A DNA stretch of 64,000 bases, from the NCBI GenBank assembly GCA_004020645.1, contig SAQL01000005.1, forward strand, positions 1 through 64,000, given 5' to 3'. Source of the DNA: Mesorhizobium sp. (GTDB lineage Bacteria; Pseudomonadota; Alphaproteobacteria; Rhizobiales; Rhizobiaceae). This document shows, piece after piece, positions 17,126 through 26,450 of the stretch (position 1 is the first letter of the stretch; the number at the start of each line of letters is the position of its first letter). Made by a program: the position numbers and the translations under genes. The notes beneath the pieces were generated by a model, which was given only the letters and a program-made list of their open reading frames with translations, was not told the origin of the DNA and ran no database searches.

Positions 17126-19036
17126 ATGGACACCGGCCTGACCACGATTTCGGAAGCGGCAATCGAAAAGCACCGCGCCACGGCGCAGAGCTTCATCACC
17201 CGCATCGTCGTGCTGGAGGATCCATCGCGGGAATCCGGGACGGCACTTGCCGGCACCAACCGCCGCTTCGTCTCGACCGTCTCGGTCGGCTCGGCGCGCC
17301 GCACGCGTGAAGTCGAGCTTTCCAAGACCGTGGCCGCCGTCCATCCCGACGACCAGTTGCTGAGCATTGCACAGCACATGCTGCTGTTTCGCGCCCGGCG
17401 CGGGCTGGCGATCGCGCTGGCCATCGCCGATGTCTTCGCCGAAGGCTCAGATCTCGAGAGCCTGAAGGCGAAAAACGCCCGCGCCCCGCTCGAAGGCGAC
17501 GAGGCTGCCACCTTCAAGAAGCTGCTGTCGGCTTCGGCCTACATTTCGGCCTTCAGCCTCGCCTCCTATCTGTTCCAGTTGATCGACAGCGACGGCGAGG
17601 CGCCGAACGATACGCCCGAGCCGGACTTCTTGTTCGACACGCCGCAGGATGCGGTGAAGTCGATTGTTGCCGGCCTCGACAGGGCGATATCAGGCGCGAA
17701 GGACGACGCCGACCTGATGACCCGGGCGCGCGCCTTCGCCCGTGTCGCCATTGACGGGCTTTTGGCGCGAAAGGGCCGCTTCGACGGCATCGGTCCGTTC
17801 GAGAACGCGCATATCCGCATCGACGTTGACGACTTCACCCTCGACGGCTTCGACGTCGCGCCGGGCAAGCGGTCGAAGCCGCTGGTGATGACCTTCAAGA
17901 AGCCGGAAGAGGTCGTCGGCAATCACATCGCCAAGTACCAGTCGGTGAAGCTCGCCAAGATGCTGATGGCTTACGATTTCGAGCGCGAGCTGAATCCCTT
18001 CGTCGAGCTCGGCGGCTTCCTGTTCACCTTCATCGGCGACGGCGCGCCCGGCACCGGCAAGACGACGCTGATCCAGATGATCGCCGGTCTCGTCAACGGC
18101 TACTGCCAGGTCGCTGGCTATCCCTTCGCCTACGAAAATTTCGGCGTCGACCAGATCTCCTCCTACCAGGGCAAGTCGGGTCAGAACTGCCGCCAGTTCA
18201 TCAACAATGTGCTGAACCCGCGCGTCATCGGCTTCGGTACCATCGACGACATCGATCAGGTGGCGGCACGCCGCTCCGACGATCGCGCCTCAGCCGGCCA
18301 GCAGGAAATCACCGGCGTCCTGATGGACGCGTTCGGGGGTGCGGCCACCGTGGTGCGCGGCAACTGCTCCTTCGGCATGTTCTCCAACTATCCCGAAAAC
18401 GTCGATGACGCGCTGCGCCAGCGCGCCGGCGCCCGCTGGCTGGTCGATGGGCCACAAACGCGCGACGACTACATCGACATCTTCGTGCTGCTCGCCGGCA
18501 AGAACCACAAAATCCCGCTCGGCGACCACAAGCTCTACGCCGCCCAGGAGATCCAGCGCGCAGTGATGGAAGCCTACGAAGAGCATGAGAAGCCCAGGGA
18601 AGACGGGCTGATGAAGGTCTATGAGCGCTACATGAAGGAGAACGGCGCGCCGAAGTCGATGGCCGACATCGGCACCTATCTGCACATGATCAAGGAGGCC
18701 GAGCCGCGCTTCACCGGCCGCGCAATCAAGAACGTCACCGATGCGATCAAGATGCGCGCCATGGACATCGAGCTGCCGGACGAGTGGTTCGAGAAGCCTG
18801 AAGTCTTCATGCACAAGAGCTACGACGACAAGAAGGCGATGATCGAGGAACTGCGCGGCCCGTTCTCGATGGACATGGTCATGCAGGAGGTCAACCGCTA
18901 CGCCGACTCGGAGTTCCGCTACTCCGATAAGTCCGACGACGCGGCGGTGACCAAGATGATCCGCGACACCCGCCTGCGCGACCGCGCGGTGCGCGAGATC
19001 GAGGAGTTGAAGAAGAAGGGCCTGTGGAATGCGTGA
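17126..19036 (+). CDS. Divergent AAA-family ATPase with large N-terminal domain
   Basis: 636 aa. About 300 N-terminal residues of unknown fold precede one AAA module. Walker A GAPGTGKTTL is at about residues 305-314. The Walker B candidate is IGFGTIDDID near 369-378, where the canonical catalytic Glu after Asp is itself Asp. A sensor-1-type Asn occurs in MFSNYPENVDDAL and an arginine-finger candidate follows in RQRAGARW. A short helical C-terminus ends in a charged tail. It is the only energy-converting component of the five-gene module, so it probably remodels one of the coiled-coil or membrane partners. The DD variant may mean slow hydrolysis; this needs an alignment. Confidence 0.85.
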   Translation: MDTGLTTISEAAIEKHRATAQSFITRIVVLEDPSRESGTALAGTNRRFVSTVSVGSARRTREVELSKTVAAVHPDDQLLSIAQHMLLFRARRGLAIALAIADVFAEGSDLESLKAKNARAPLEGDEAATFKKLLSASAYISAFSLASYLFQLIDSDGEAPNDTPEPDFLFDTPQDAVKSIVAGLDRAISGAKDDADLMTRARAFARVAIDGLLARKGRFDGIGPFENAHIRIDVDDFTLDGFDVAPGKRSKPLVMTFKKPEEVVGNHIAKYQSVKLAKMLMAYDFERELNPFVELGGFLFTFIGDGAPGTGKTTLIQMIAGLVNGYCQVAGYPFAYENFGVDQISSYQGKSGQNCRQFINNVLNPRVIGFGTIDDIDQVAARRSDDRASAGQQEITGVLMDAFGGAATVVRGNCSFGMFSNYPENVDDALRQRAGARWLVDGPQTRDDYIDIFVLLAGKNHKIPLGDHKLYAAQEIQRAVMEAYEEHEKPREDGLMKVYERYMKENGAPKSMADIGTYLHMIKEAEPRFTGRAIKNVTDAIKMRAMDIELPDEWFEKPEVFMHKSYDDKKAMIEELRGPFSMDMVMQEVNRYADSEFRYSDKSDDAAVTKMIRDTRLRDRAVREIEELKKKGLWNA

Positions 19037-19046
19037 GACGCGCCGA

Positions 19047-19266
19047 CGCTCCCTTCTCCCCTTGTGGGGTCCGAAGGACGGGGCGCGACCGGTGGCTCGC
19101 CCCCGGGCGGTGTCGCCGAAGGCGACGGATGAGGGGTTTTCGTCAAGCTGGAACACCCTTCATCCGACCGAGCTTCGCTCGGCCACCTTCTCCCACAAGG
19201 GGAGAAGGGGTGCCCGCGCCCCTCATCCGCCCTTCGGGCACCTTCTCACCGTAAGCGGGGAGAAGG
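19047..19266 (+). repeat. Long palindromic intergenic repeat, copy 2
   Basis: Occupies the whole 234-base gap between the ATPase and the next gene of the module. It carries CTTCTCCCCTTGTGGGG at the left, GGATGAGGGGTTTTCGTCAA and CACCCTTCATCCGACCGAGC in the middle, and CCTTCTCCCACAAGGGGAG on the right. A third arm, CACCTTCTCACCGTAAGCGG, sits before the final GGAGAAGG. That last GGAGAAGGA also serves as the Shine-Dalgarno of the next gene. Shares blocks with 9655-9845. Confidence 0.8.
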
Positions 19267-19270
19267 AAGA

Positions 19271-20575
19271 ATGAGCCCCGCCAGGAAATCCGATCTGCTG
19301 CGCGAGAACGAGCTGATCTATGGCCGGCTGCTGACCATCGACGAGCCGCATCTCATCCAGCGCTACAACAAGGCTTTGGTCGCCTTCGGCCTGAAGCCGA
19401 CGAAGCTGAAAAGCTTCGAGATCGACCGCACCGGCTTCTCGCCGCAGGTGGCCGAGGAATGCGGCGACTATAACTACCTCGATCCCAACAAGATCAACCG
19501 CCGTTTCATCATCCTGACCCCGTCGCAGATCGACCTGCCGGTGGTCCACACCGCCTTTTCCAACACGTCGCAACTGATGTTCGAGTTCATGTCGACGAAC
19601 CAGCGCGCCATCGACGCGCTGACCATCAAGGATGTCATCTACGGCGAGATCGAGGATTCGGTCCCCAAGGTCGACGACATCGAGGATCTGCTGTCGATCA
19701 ACCAGGTCGAGTTCAAGGTGCTGTCGGCGGAGGACGTGCTCGGCAAGGCCGCCGAACTCGGCAAACTCGTCGACCGGCTGAAGCAGGAGCCGGACGCCTG
19801 GCGCGACAGCGCCATGCTCACCCGAATGGTGGAACTTGCCAAGGTCTGCGGCGACATCCGCGAGAACGCGCTGGTGCCGGATCAGGTGATCTTTCGCCAC
19901 AGCGCCTATTGGACCAGCCATTTCGGCGGGCTCTATGTGTTCATCGACCCCGATATGACGACGGTGATCAGCGACCCGGCAGCACCCGGCTTCCGCCGCT
20001 CGCGGCCGTGGCAAGTGAGCTACCTCTCGATCAAGGATGCCGACAGGGTGTTCAAGTTCCTCGCCGCGACCGGCCGTATCGAACTGCCGCGTGCCTCATG
20101 GATCGAAACATCAGGCTATCTCGAACATCGCGCCGAGATGGTGGTGCGCGCGCTGATCCGCGACGCCGAGCCCGACCGCAACCTGACCGACGTCGACAAG
20201 GTCTGGCTGCAGACCTGGATCCACGGCCATGCCGACCTGATCACCAGGGACGGTAATTTTCCCTTTCTCAACGCCGCCAAGCGCGAGATCGCTCACCTCG
20301 GCTATCTCAAGATCGAGGACGTGTTCCCGCAGCAGCGTTTCCTGGCGATCCGGGCCAAGCCCGGCCATCCCGACGCCTGGCTGACCAACCAGCTGATCTC
20401 GGATTTCGTGCCGCAGGACTTCGTCTCGCGCTACGTGTTCAACAAACCGGGCTTCTACAGGGACTATGACGGCTTCAGCGACGCCTGGCGATCGCATGTT
20501 GTGGACGTTCTGAAAACCACATATCTGAAAGACAAGGTGGCGTTTCGCACACGCCTCTACGGCCTTACCGATTGA
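19271..20575 (+). CDS. Unknown protein (DUF6638-like), fourth gene of the module
   Basis: 434 aa, soluble, no signal peptide. I believe this corresponds to the alphaproteobacterial family catalogued as DUF6638, but this is recall, not a search. Notable segments are YNYLDPNKINRRFIILTPSQ (about residues 67-86) and VFIDPDMTTVISDP (about 218-231). The start ATG is 3-4 bases after the GGAGAAGGA that ends the preceding repeat. Its persistent company with the ATPase and DUF2333 genes is the best clue to its role; no enzymatic motif is visible. Confidence 0.7.
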   Translation: MSPARKSDLLRENELIYGRLLTIDEPHLIQRYNKALVAFGLKPTKLKSFEIDRTGFSPQVAEECGDYNYLDPNKINRRFIILTPSQIDLPVVHTAFSNTSQLMFEFMSTNQRAIDALTIKDVIYGEIEDSVPKVDDIEDLLSINQVEFKVLSAEDVLGKAAELGKLVDRLKQEPDAWRDSAMLTRMVELAKVCGDIRENALVPDQVIFRHSAYWTSHFGGLYVFIDPDMTTVISDPAAPGFRRSRPWQVSYLSIKDADRVFKFLAATGRIELPRASWIETSGYLEHRAEMVVRALIRDAEPDRNLTDVDKVWLQTWIHGHADLITRDGNFPFLNAAKREIAHLGYLKIEDVFPQQRFLAIRAKPGHPDAWLTNQLISDFVPQDFVSRYVFNKPGFYRDYDGFSDAWRSHVVDVLKTTYLKDKVAFRTRLYGLTD

Positions 20576-20626
20576 ATGCCTAACCTTATCGAATTCTTGG
20601 CTGACTGACGAGGGGGTGACATAGCC

Positions 20627-21769
20627 ATGCTTGATCCGATCGTGAATTTCTTCACACGGATTTTCCAGTGGATCGGCCGCGGTATCGGCTTCGCCATCGG
20701 CGTGATCCTGTGGCCGTTCATGTGGGCTGGGCGCTGGTACACGCAGCGCGGCTGGATCCTGAAGGCGGTGCTCGGCCTCGCTCTGCTCATGCTGGTCGGC
20801 CTCTACGGCTACTTCATCTGGAACACGCAGGTCTGGAGCAATTTCAATCCCGCGTATGCGCAGGCATATAATTTCACGCAGCCGGCCGGAACCGCCCCGC
20901 CGCAGCCCGCTCCTTCTGCCACCGGGGAAACCGCTGGCGTCGAGGGAGAAGTCAAGACCTGCACCAACTCGGCCATTGTCCAGGTCGCGGCCGATCTCAT
21001 CGATTTCAACGTCAACGAGAACGCTTGGATCTCGTCGATGATACTCTACAAGCTCGGGTTCTTCGGCATGGACTGGGACCGCACGCCGTTTCTCGACAAC
21101 AAGGCCTCCTTCCAGCGCGGCGTCAATCAGGCCATCCGGCGCACCGCTGTCGAGCTTGTCGACACACTGGGCCGCGTTCGCGGCACCAGCCAGATCGACC
21201 AGAACCTACAGGATGCGCGCGGCGCCATCACCTTCGATGAGGAAACCTGGTATTTCGGCTTCCGGCCCTTTGGTCCGAAAACCCCGACGCCGAGTTTCTA
21301 TCGCACGGCGGCGAACAGCCTTCGCGCCTTCAACGACCGGCTGATGAAATGCGAAGTCGTCTTCAACGCGCGCGCCGACAATCTGCTGCAGTTCGTCGAC
21401 CGGATCGCGAGTGACATAGGCTCGACGTCCGACATGATCCGCGACCGTTCGCAGAACTTCAACAGCGGCTGGTTCGACACGCGCGCTGACGACCGCTTCT
21501 GGTTCGCCTACGGCCAGCTCTATGGGTATTACGGCATCCTGACGGCGGCGCATCACGACTTCCAGCAGATCCTCGACAATCGTGGCCTCACACCACTGTG
21601 GAACAGCGTGGAAGGCCAGCTCAAGGCAGCGCTCGCCATCCAGCCTTTGATAATCTCCAACGGCCGCGAGGACGGCTGGATCATGCCCACCCACCTCACC
21701 ACGATGGGTTTTTATGTGCTTAGGGTGCGATCGAACCTCGTCGAGGTCAGGTCCGTTCTGGATCGGTGA
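20627..21769 (+). CDS. DUF2333 membrane-anchored protein, fifth gene of the module
   Basis: 380 aa. An amphipathic aromatic N-terminal stretch (residues 7-37) is followed by one clear membrane helix (about 47-66). A large domain on the far side carries DUF2333 hallmarks, including NENAWISSMILYK, FLDNKASFQRGV, the Asp/Trp region FDEETWYFGF and FNARADNLLQFVDRIASDIG. DUF2333 is a proteobacterial family without known function. As the only membrane protein of the module it is the likely anchor. It starts 51 bases after the previous gene. Confidence 0.82.
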   Translation: MLDPIVNFFTRIFQWIGRGIGFAIGVILWPFMWAGRWYTQRGWILKAVLGLALLMLVGLYGYFIWNTQVWSNFNPAYAQAYNFTQPAGTAPPQPAPSATGETAGVEGEVKTCTNSAIVQVAADLIDFNVNENAWISSMILYKLGFFGMDWDRTPFLDNKASFQRGVNQAIRRTAVELVDTLGRVRGTSQIDQNLQDARGAITFDEETWYFGFRPFGPKTPTPSFYRTAANSLRAFNDRLMKCEVVFNARADNLLQFVDRIASDIGSTSDMIRDRSQNFNSGWFDTRADDRFWFAYGQLYGYYGILTAAHHDFQQILDNRGLTPLWNSVEGQLKAALAIQPLIISNGREDGWIMPTHLTTMGFYVLRVRSNLVEVRSVLDR

Positions 21770-21928
21770 AGGAAGCGAATAGCGAAAGACCTCCTGGCTT
21801 GAAATCACCGCTGCCGTTGGTCGAGATCAGCAACGTGCTGTCGCAGTGATTCGGCGCGCATTTCAGAAGCGGAACCTGATCGTCTCGTCGTCGTTCAACC
21901 GCTGGGCGGCAGCCAGCGAGGACACGAG

Positions 21929-22324
21929 ATGGATATCCGGGAAGTTGCTCGAAATTTCTATGCCACGATCGACACGCAAGACTGGGATAAACTAGCCAGT
22001 CTGGTCTCTCCAGATCTCGCCGTTCATCTCGCCAGCGCCAATCCGATCGGCTTCGATGACTGGCGAAAATCGCTGACCGAGTTCTTTGTCGGATTCCCGG
22101 ACGGACATCACGTCATCGACGACTATGTCAGCGAAGCCGACAAAGTGATCACGCGCGGCCGCTTTCAGGGCACGCACACCGGCATCTTCCATGGCGTCGA
22201 ACCGAGCGGAAATTGCGTCTCGGTTGGTGTAATTAACATTGATTGCATCGAGAACGGCATCGTGGTCGAACATTTCGGCCAGCTTGACGGCTTGGGGCTG
22301 ATGCACCAGATCGGCGCATTCTAG
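21929..22324 (+). CDS. SnoaL-like / ester cyclase family protein
   Basis: 131 aa, the size of a single NTF2-like cone. The opening RNFYATIDTQDWDKLASLVSPD and the later FQGTHTGIFHGVEPSGN and IENGIVVEHFGQLDGLGL are the usual landmarks of SnoaL-like polyketide-cyclase or ester-cyclase relatives. Members bind small hydrophobic ligands and many have no assigned reaction. It is separated from the DUF2333 gene by 159 bases and from fhs by 316, so it is probably its own transcription unit. Confidence 0.75.
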   Translation: MDIREVARNFYATIDTQDWDKLASLVSPDLAVHLASANPIGFDDWRKSLTEFFVGFPDGHHVIDDYVSEADKVITRGRFQGTHTGIFHGVEPSGNCVSVGVINIDCIENGIVVEHFGQLDGLGLMHQIGAF

Positions 22325-22640
22325 CGGCACCGCTCAAAGCGCCGACCGGCGCTCGAACCCTGTCGCATTCCGTGCATTCCGCGGCTGTTTTGAGACGGCA
22401 GGATGGCGCGTGCTCTGGCTTCTATACGGCGCAACAACCGGGCGCGAAGATCCGGGACAGATCGCCCGGGAAACAGCGCATCCTTTCTTCATAGGAAACA
22501 TAGTTGCATGCAAGTTGACGCCGCGGCAGCGACAGGGTTAGAACGTCCCCTCGCCTGCAGTGCCGGGCAGTTTCGAGCAGGCTTGCGACCACACTGATCA
22601 AACCCGTCCCCTCCACCGTCCAATCCAGAGGAAAGCCGCC
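22325..22640 (+). promoter_or_regulatory. fhs upstream region with candidate promoter
   Basis: No gene in this 316-base stretch. A perfect 10-bp palindrome TTGCATGCAA (22504-22513) touches a sigma-70-like -35 TTGACG (22515-22520), with TAGAAC (22539-22544) 18 bases on. This would place the start about 90 bases before fhs. Several short GC hairpins precede it. I see no recognisable riboswitch. Confidence 0.35.
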
Positions 22641-24320
22641 ATGGCCGAAGTGAAGTCCGACATCGAGATCGCGCGCGCCGCCGACAAGAAGCAGATCCAG
22701 GCGATCGGCCAGAAGATCGGCATTCCGAGCGAGCACCTTTTGCCTTACGGCCACGACAAGGCGAAGATCTCGGCCGAGTTCATCAAGTCGGTGAAGGCAA
22801 ACAAGGACGGCAAGCTGATCCTCGTCACCGCCATCAACCCTACGCCGGCCGGCGAAGGCAAGACGACGACGACAGTGGGCCTCGGCGACGGTCTCAACCG
22901 CATTGGCAAGAAGGCGATCGTCTGCATCCGCGAGGCCTCGCTCGGGCCGAATTTCGGCGTCAAGGGCGGTGCTGCCGGCGGCGGCTATGCGCAGGTCGTG
23001 CCGATGGAGGACATGAACCTCCACTTCACCGGCGATTTCCACGCCATCACCACGGCGCATAATCTGCTTTCGGCGCTGATCGACAACCACATCTACTGGG
23101 GCAACGATCTCGGCATCGACATCCGCCGCGTCGTCTGGCGCCGCGTCATGGACATGAATGACCGGGCGCTGCGCGAGATCATCTGCTCGCTCGGCGGCGT
23201 CGCCAACGGCTTTCCGCGCGAGGGTGGCTTCGACATCACCGTCGCCTCGGAAGTCATGGCGATCCTCTGCCTCGCCACCGACCTGAAGGACCTGGAAAAG
23301 CGCCTCGGCGACATCATCGTCGCCTATCGCCGCGACAAGTCGGCCGTCTACGCCCGCGACCTCAAGGCCGACGGCGCCATGGCCGTGCTTTTGAAGGACG
23401 CCATGCAGCCCAACCTGGTGCAGACGCTGGAGAACAATCCGGCTTTCGTCCATGGCGGCCCCTTCGCCAACATCGCGCATGGCTGCAACTCGGTCGTCGC
23501 CACTACGACGGCGCTGAAGCTCGCCGACTATGTCGTCACCGAAGCCGGTTTCGGCGCCGATCTCGGTGCCGAAAAATTCTTCGACATCAAGTGCCGTAAG
23601 GCCGGCCTGAAGCCGGCGGCGGCGGTCATCGTCGCCACCGTGCGGGCGATGAAGATGAACGGCGGCGTCAAGAAGGAAGACCTCGGCAAGGAGAACGTCG
23701 AGGCGGTCAAGAAGGGCTGCGCCAATCTCGGCCGCCACGTCGAGAATATCAGGCAGTTCGGTGTGCCGGCGGTGGTCGCCATCAATCATTTCTATTCCGA
23801 CACCGACGCCGAGATCCAGGCGATGAAGGACTATGTCGCCTCGATGGGCGAAGAGGCGGTCCTATGCAAGCACTGGGCCAAGGGGTCGGCCGGCATCGAG
23901 GAACTCGCCAACAAGGTGGTGGCGCTTGCCGAATCCGGCGTGTCGCAATTTGCGCCGCTCTATCCCGACGCCATGCCGCTGTTCGAGAAGATCAACACGA
24001 TCGTCCAGCGCATCTATCGCGGTTCCGAAGCGATCGCCGACAAGTCGGTGCGCGACCAGCTCCACGCCTGGGAGCACGCCGGCTACGGCAACCTGCCGGT
24101 CTGCATGGCCAAGACGCAATATTCCTTCTCGACCGACCCGAACCTGCGCGGCGCGCCGACTGGCCACACTGTGCCGGTGCGCGAGGTCAGGCTGTCTGCC
24201 GGCGCCGGCTTCATCGTCGTCATCTGCGGTGAGGTCATGACCATGCCCGGCCTGCCCAAGGCGCCGTCTTCGGAAAAGATCTTCCTGAACGAGATGGGCC
24301 AGATCGAAGGCCTGTTCTGA
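22641..24320 (+). CDS. fhs: Formate-tetrahydrofolate ligase
   Basis: 559 aa from ATG 22641 (AGAGGAAA 7 bases upstream), the full family length. It makes 10-formyl-tetrahydrofolate from formate, THF and ATP, feeding one-carbon metabolism. The [15 protein letters not shown] nucleotide loop lies at about residues 67-81. The family blocks [32 protein letters not shown] and [13 protein letters not shown] are intact. It is a single-gene unit with its own terminator. Confidence 0.96.
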   Translation: MAEVKSDIEIARAADKKQIQAIGQKIGIPSEHLLPYGHDKAKISAEFIKSVKANKDGKLILVTAINPTPAGEGKTTTTVGLGDGLNRIGKKAIVCIREASLGPNFGVKGGAAGGGYAQVVPMEDMNLHFTGDFHAITTAHNLLSALIDNHIYWGNDLGIDIRRVVWRRVMDMNDRALREIICSLGGVANGFPREGGFDITVASEVMAILCLATDLKDLEKRLGDIIVAYRRDKSAVYARDLKADGAMAVLLKDAMQPNLVQTLENNPAFVHGGPFANIAHGCNSVVATTTALKLADYVVTEAGFGADLGAEKFFDIKCRKAGLKPAAAVIVATVRAMKMNGGVKKEDLGKENVEAVKKGCANLGRHVENIRQFGVPAVVAINHFYSDTDAEIQAMKDYVASMGEEAVLCKHWAKGSAGIEELANKVVALAESGVSQFAPLYPDAMPLFEKINTIVQRIYRGSEAIADKSVRDQLHAWEHAGYGNLPVCMAKTQYSFSTDPNLRGAPTGHTVPVREVRLSAGAGFIVVICGEVMTMPGLPKAPSSEKIFLNEMGQIEGLF

Positions 24321-24333
24321 GACCGGACACGAC

Positions 24334-24365
24334 AGAGGGCGGCGCATCGCTGCGGCGCCCTCTTT
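24334..24365 (+). terminator. Terminator of fhs
   Basis: AGAGGGCGGCGC and GCGGCGCCCTCT arms, one mismatch, with a 6-base loop, then TTT. It lies 13 bases past the fhs stop and 20 bases before the convergent isochorismatase-like gene. Confidence 0.7.
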
Positions 24366-24384
24366 GCTTCTCCGCGACAATTTT

Positions 24385-25032
24385 CTAAGCGGCGCTCCGC
24401 GCCAGCGCGCGCTGGTTGGATGCAAAGATCGTGTCGCGTTCGGGCAGCGTACCGGTCTTCAGACAGTCAATCCATTCGGCGGTCTTGAGAACGGCCGCGA
24501 AGCGCGACTGCAGGATAACAGTCACCACGCGATGGATGTCCTCGGCCGAGGCGTAGCCGGCGCTGTTGGCATAGGGCAATGACCCCGTTGCATCCGACAG
24601 GAACTCGACCGCAAAGCCCATATGGACGGCGTGGATGACCGTCGACAAATCGCAATTATGCGTCATGTAGCCGATGACCGTAATCGTATCGATAGCGTTG
24701 GCGCGCAGCCACTCCTCGAGGTCGGTACCGGTGAAGGCGCTTGGCAAGGTCTTTTCTATGTAGTGGTCACGGGTTCGCCTTGATATCTCGGGATGCAATT
24801 CTGCGCCATGGCTGCCCTTGGCGAACACCGGTGACGTTTCCGGCGCCAACTGCTTGATGACCACCACCTTAACGCCCGCCTCGGCCGCCGCGTCCATGGC
24901 GCGCGCCACATTGGCGACACTGTCGCGGAAGGGCGGGTGCTCGATGGCGAGGTTGCCACCATCATAGTCGTTCTGAACGTCGACGACGATGAGGGCGCGG
25001 CGTGGGGCTTTGCCTTTGGCTGGTTCCGACAT
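24385..25032 (-). CDS. Isochorismatase-family cysteine hydrolase
   Basis: 215 aa from ATG 25032 (AAAGGAAA upstream). The triad of the family is visible: Asp in IVVDVQNDY (about residues 13-21), Lys in HYIEKTLPSAF (about 95-100) and Cys in GYMTHNCDLS (about 130). Family enzymes hydrolyse amides such as nicotinamide or N-carbamoyl compounds; the exact substrate is not determinable here. It is divergent from a GlxA-type AraC regulator across 129 bases containing a palindrome, so that regulator probably controls it. Confidence 0.85.
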   Translation of the reverse strand: MSEPAKGKAPRRALIVVDVQNDYDGGNLAIEHPPFRDSVANVARAMDAAAEAGVKVVVIKQLAPETSPVFAKGSHGAELHPEISRRTRDHYIEKTLPSAFTGTDLEEWLRANAIDTITVIGYMTHNCDLSTVIHAVHMGFAVEFLSDATGSLPYANSAGYASAEDIHRVVTVILQSRFAAVLKTAEWIDCLKTGTLPERDTIFASNQRALARSAA

Positions 25033-25097
25033 GGGGGTTTTCCTTTCCCGTTGACGCTGATGAGTGGAGGATAGGCTCGGCATCGGCCCGCAAAAAG

Positions 25098-25134
25098 TGT
25101 CCCGATTGACAATGTTCGAAAGAATTGGGACAAT
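25098..25134 (+). promoter_or_regulatory. Palindromic operator overlapping a sigma-70-like promoter
   Basis: Inverted repeat TGTCCCGATT (25098-25107) and AATTGGGACA (25123-25132), matching at 9 of 10 positions with a 15-base spacer. It overlaps TTGACA (25106-25111) and GACAAT (25129-25134), spaced 17 bases, reading toward the GlxA-type regulator. It sits between two divergent genes and is a natural autoregulation and activation site. Confidence 0.6.
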
Positions 25135-25161
25135 TCAAGCATAACCTCATTGGTGCTCATC

Positions 25162-26151
25162 ATGGCCGATCCGATCGTTGCCGCCATCGCCTTCGATGGC
25201 ATCAGTCCGTTCCACCTTTCCGTGCCGTGCCTTGTATTCGCGGAGGATCGCACGGCGCTCGGCCTGCCGCGCTTCGACTTCCGCGTCTGCGCGATTGAGA
25301 ACGGGCCGATCCGCACCGATGCGGGGCTGACCATCAGCGTCCCCCACGGGCTTTCCGCGCTCGATGGCGCCGACATTGTCATCGTGCCTAGCTGGAAGAA
25401 TCTCGAAGTCCCACCGCCAGCGGCACTGATCGAGGCGCTGCGTCGCGCGCACCGGCGGGGCGCGCTGATTGTCGGATTGTGCTTGGGAACGTTCGCTGTT
25501 GCGGCGACCGGACTGCTTTCGGACCGGCGAGCCGCGACGCACTGGGCCTACACGGATCAGTTGCAGGCACTCTATCCCGACATTCTCGTCGAGCCGGAGG
25601 TGCTCTACATCGACAATGGCGATGTCGTGACTTCGGCCGGTGTCGCCGCCGGGCTCGACTGCTGCCTGCACATCGTGCGGGCCCGCTGCGGGGCCGAAGC
25701 GGCGCTGCGCCTCGCCCGGCAGATCGTCCTTTCTCCCCATCGGCAGGGCGGGCAGGCGCAGTTCATAGAACGCCCCATCGCCAGGACCGGCAATGCCGAC
25801 CGCTTCACACAGGCTCTCGACGCGGTGCGCAAGACGCTGGGCGAGACGCACAGCCTGGACAGTGTCGCCGATGCCGCCGGCCTCACCCGCCGGACATTCA
25901 CGCGCCGCTTTCAAAAATCGATCGGCACCAGCTTCGGCGACTGGCTGACCGATCAGCGCGTCGCGCTGGCGCAGCGGCTGCTGGAAGCAACGGAAAAATC
26001 AATGGACACGGTTGCCTTCGAGGCCGGGTTCGGCAGCGCCACCTCGCTGCGCCAGCATTTTTCGGCGCGGCTCAGAACCACGCCCGCGCAGTACCGGCGC
26101 GAATTCTCGAAGAACGCTCAGGACGAGCGCGTGGCGCAGGCGCCGAGGTGA
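25162..26151 (+). CDS. GlxA-family AraC-type regulator with DJ-1/PfpI domain
   Basis: 329 aa from ATG 25162. The N-terminal 190 residues form a DJ-1/PfpI-like amidotransferase fold with Cys in the elbow GLCLGTF (about 112-118); it is usually a ligand sensor rather than an enzyme. The C-terminal 100 residues carry two AraC helix-turn-helix motifs, including SVADAAGLTRRTFTRRFQKS and MDTVAFEAGFGSATSLRQHF. It is divergently oriented from the cysteine hydrolase, which is the predicted target. The inducer is unknown. Confidence 0.9.
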   Translation: MADPIVAAIAFDGISPFHLSVPCLVFAEDRTALGLPRFDFRVCAIENGPIRTDAGLTISVPHGLSALDGADIVIVPSWKNLEVPPPAALIEALRRAHRRGALIVGLCLGTFAVAATGLLSDRRAATHWAYTDQLQALYPDILVEPEVLYIDNGDVVTSAGVAAGLDCCLHIVRARCGAEAALRLARQIVLSPHRQGGQAQFIERPIARTGNADRFTQALDAVRKTLGETHSLDSVADAAGLTRRTFTRRFQKSIGTSFGDWLTDQRVALAQRLLEATEKSMDTVAFEAGFGSATSLRQHFSARLRTTPAQYRREFSKNAQDERVAQAPR

Positions 26152-26197
26152 GATTCGACTGTCGCTCGATCCCAGGACAATCGCTCAGATTTGCGCT

Positions 26198-26375
26198 GCC
26201 CCTCATTGCCCTGCCGGGCATTTCTCCCCGTATGGTGACGAGGAGAAAGACGCCTTCGCAAAAGATTTCGCCAATCACCAACGTTGCAGAAAGGGTGCGG
26301 AGGTGCGGCCGGCCCCTTCTCCCCGTCACTGTACGGGGTGAAGATGCCGGCACGCAGATGAGGGCGGCGCCAACG
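26198..26375 (+). repeat. Palindromic intergenic repeat, divergent copy
   Basis: CCTCATTGCCCTGCCGGGCA and TTCTCCCCGTATGGTGACG at the left are mirrored by CCTTCTCCCCGTCACTGTAC and GCCGGCACGCAGATGAGGG at the right. The middle carries a GCGAAAGAT-type spacer. It lies between the GlxA-type regulator and the RES-Xre module and belongs loosely with the other large palindromes. There is no gene in the 360 bases between the regulator and the antitoxin. Confidence 0.65.
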
Positions 26376-26450
26376 TCGAATTGCCATCAAGCCTGAGTTG
26401 TAGGCTATTTTTTCTTGAAGCGATTGCCCCGCGCTTGATCCTGCCCGTTC

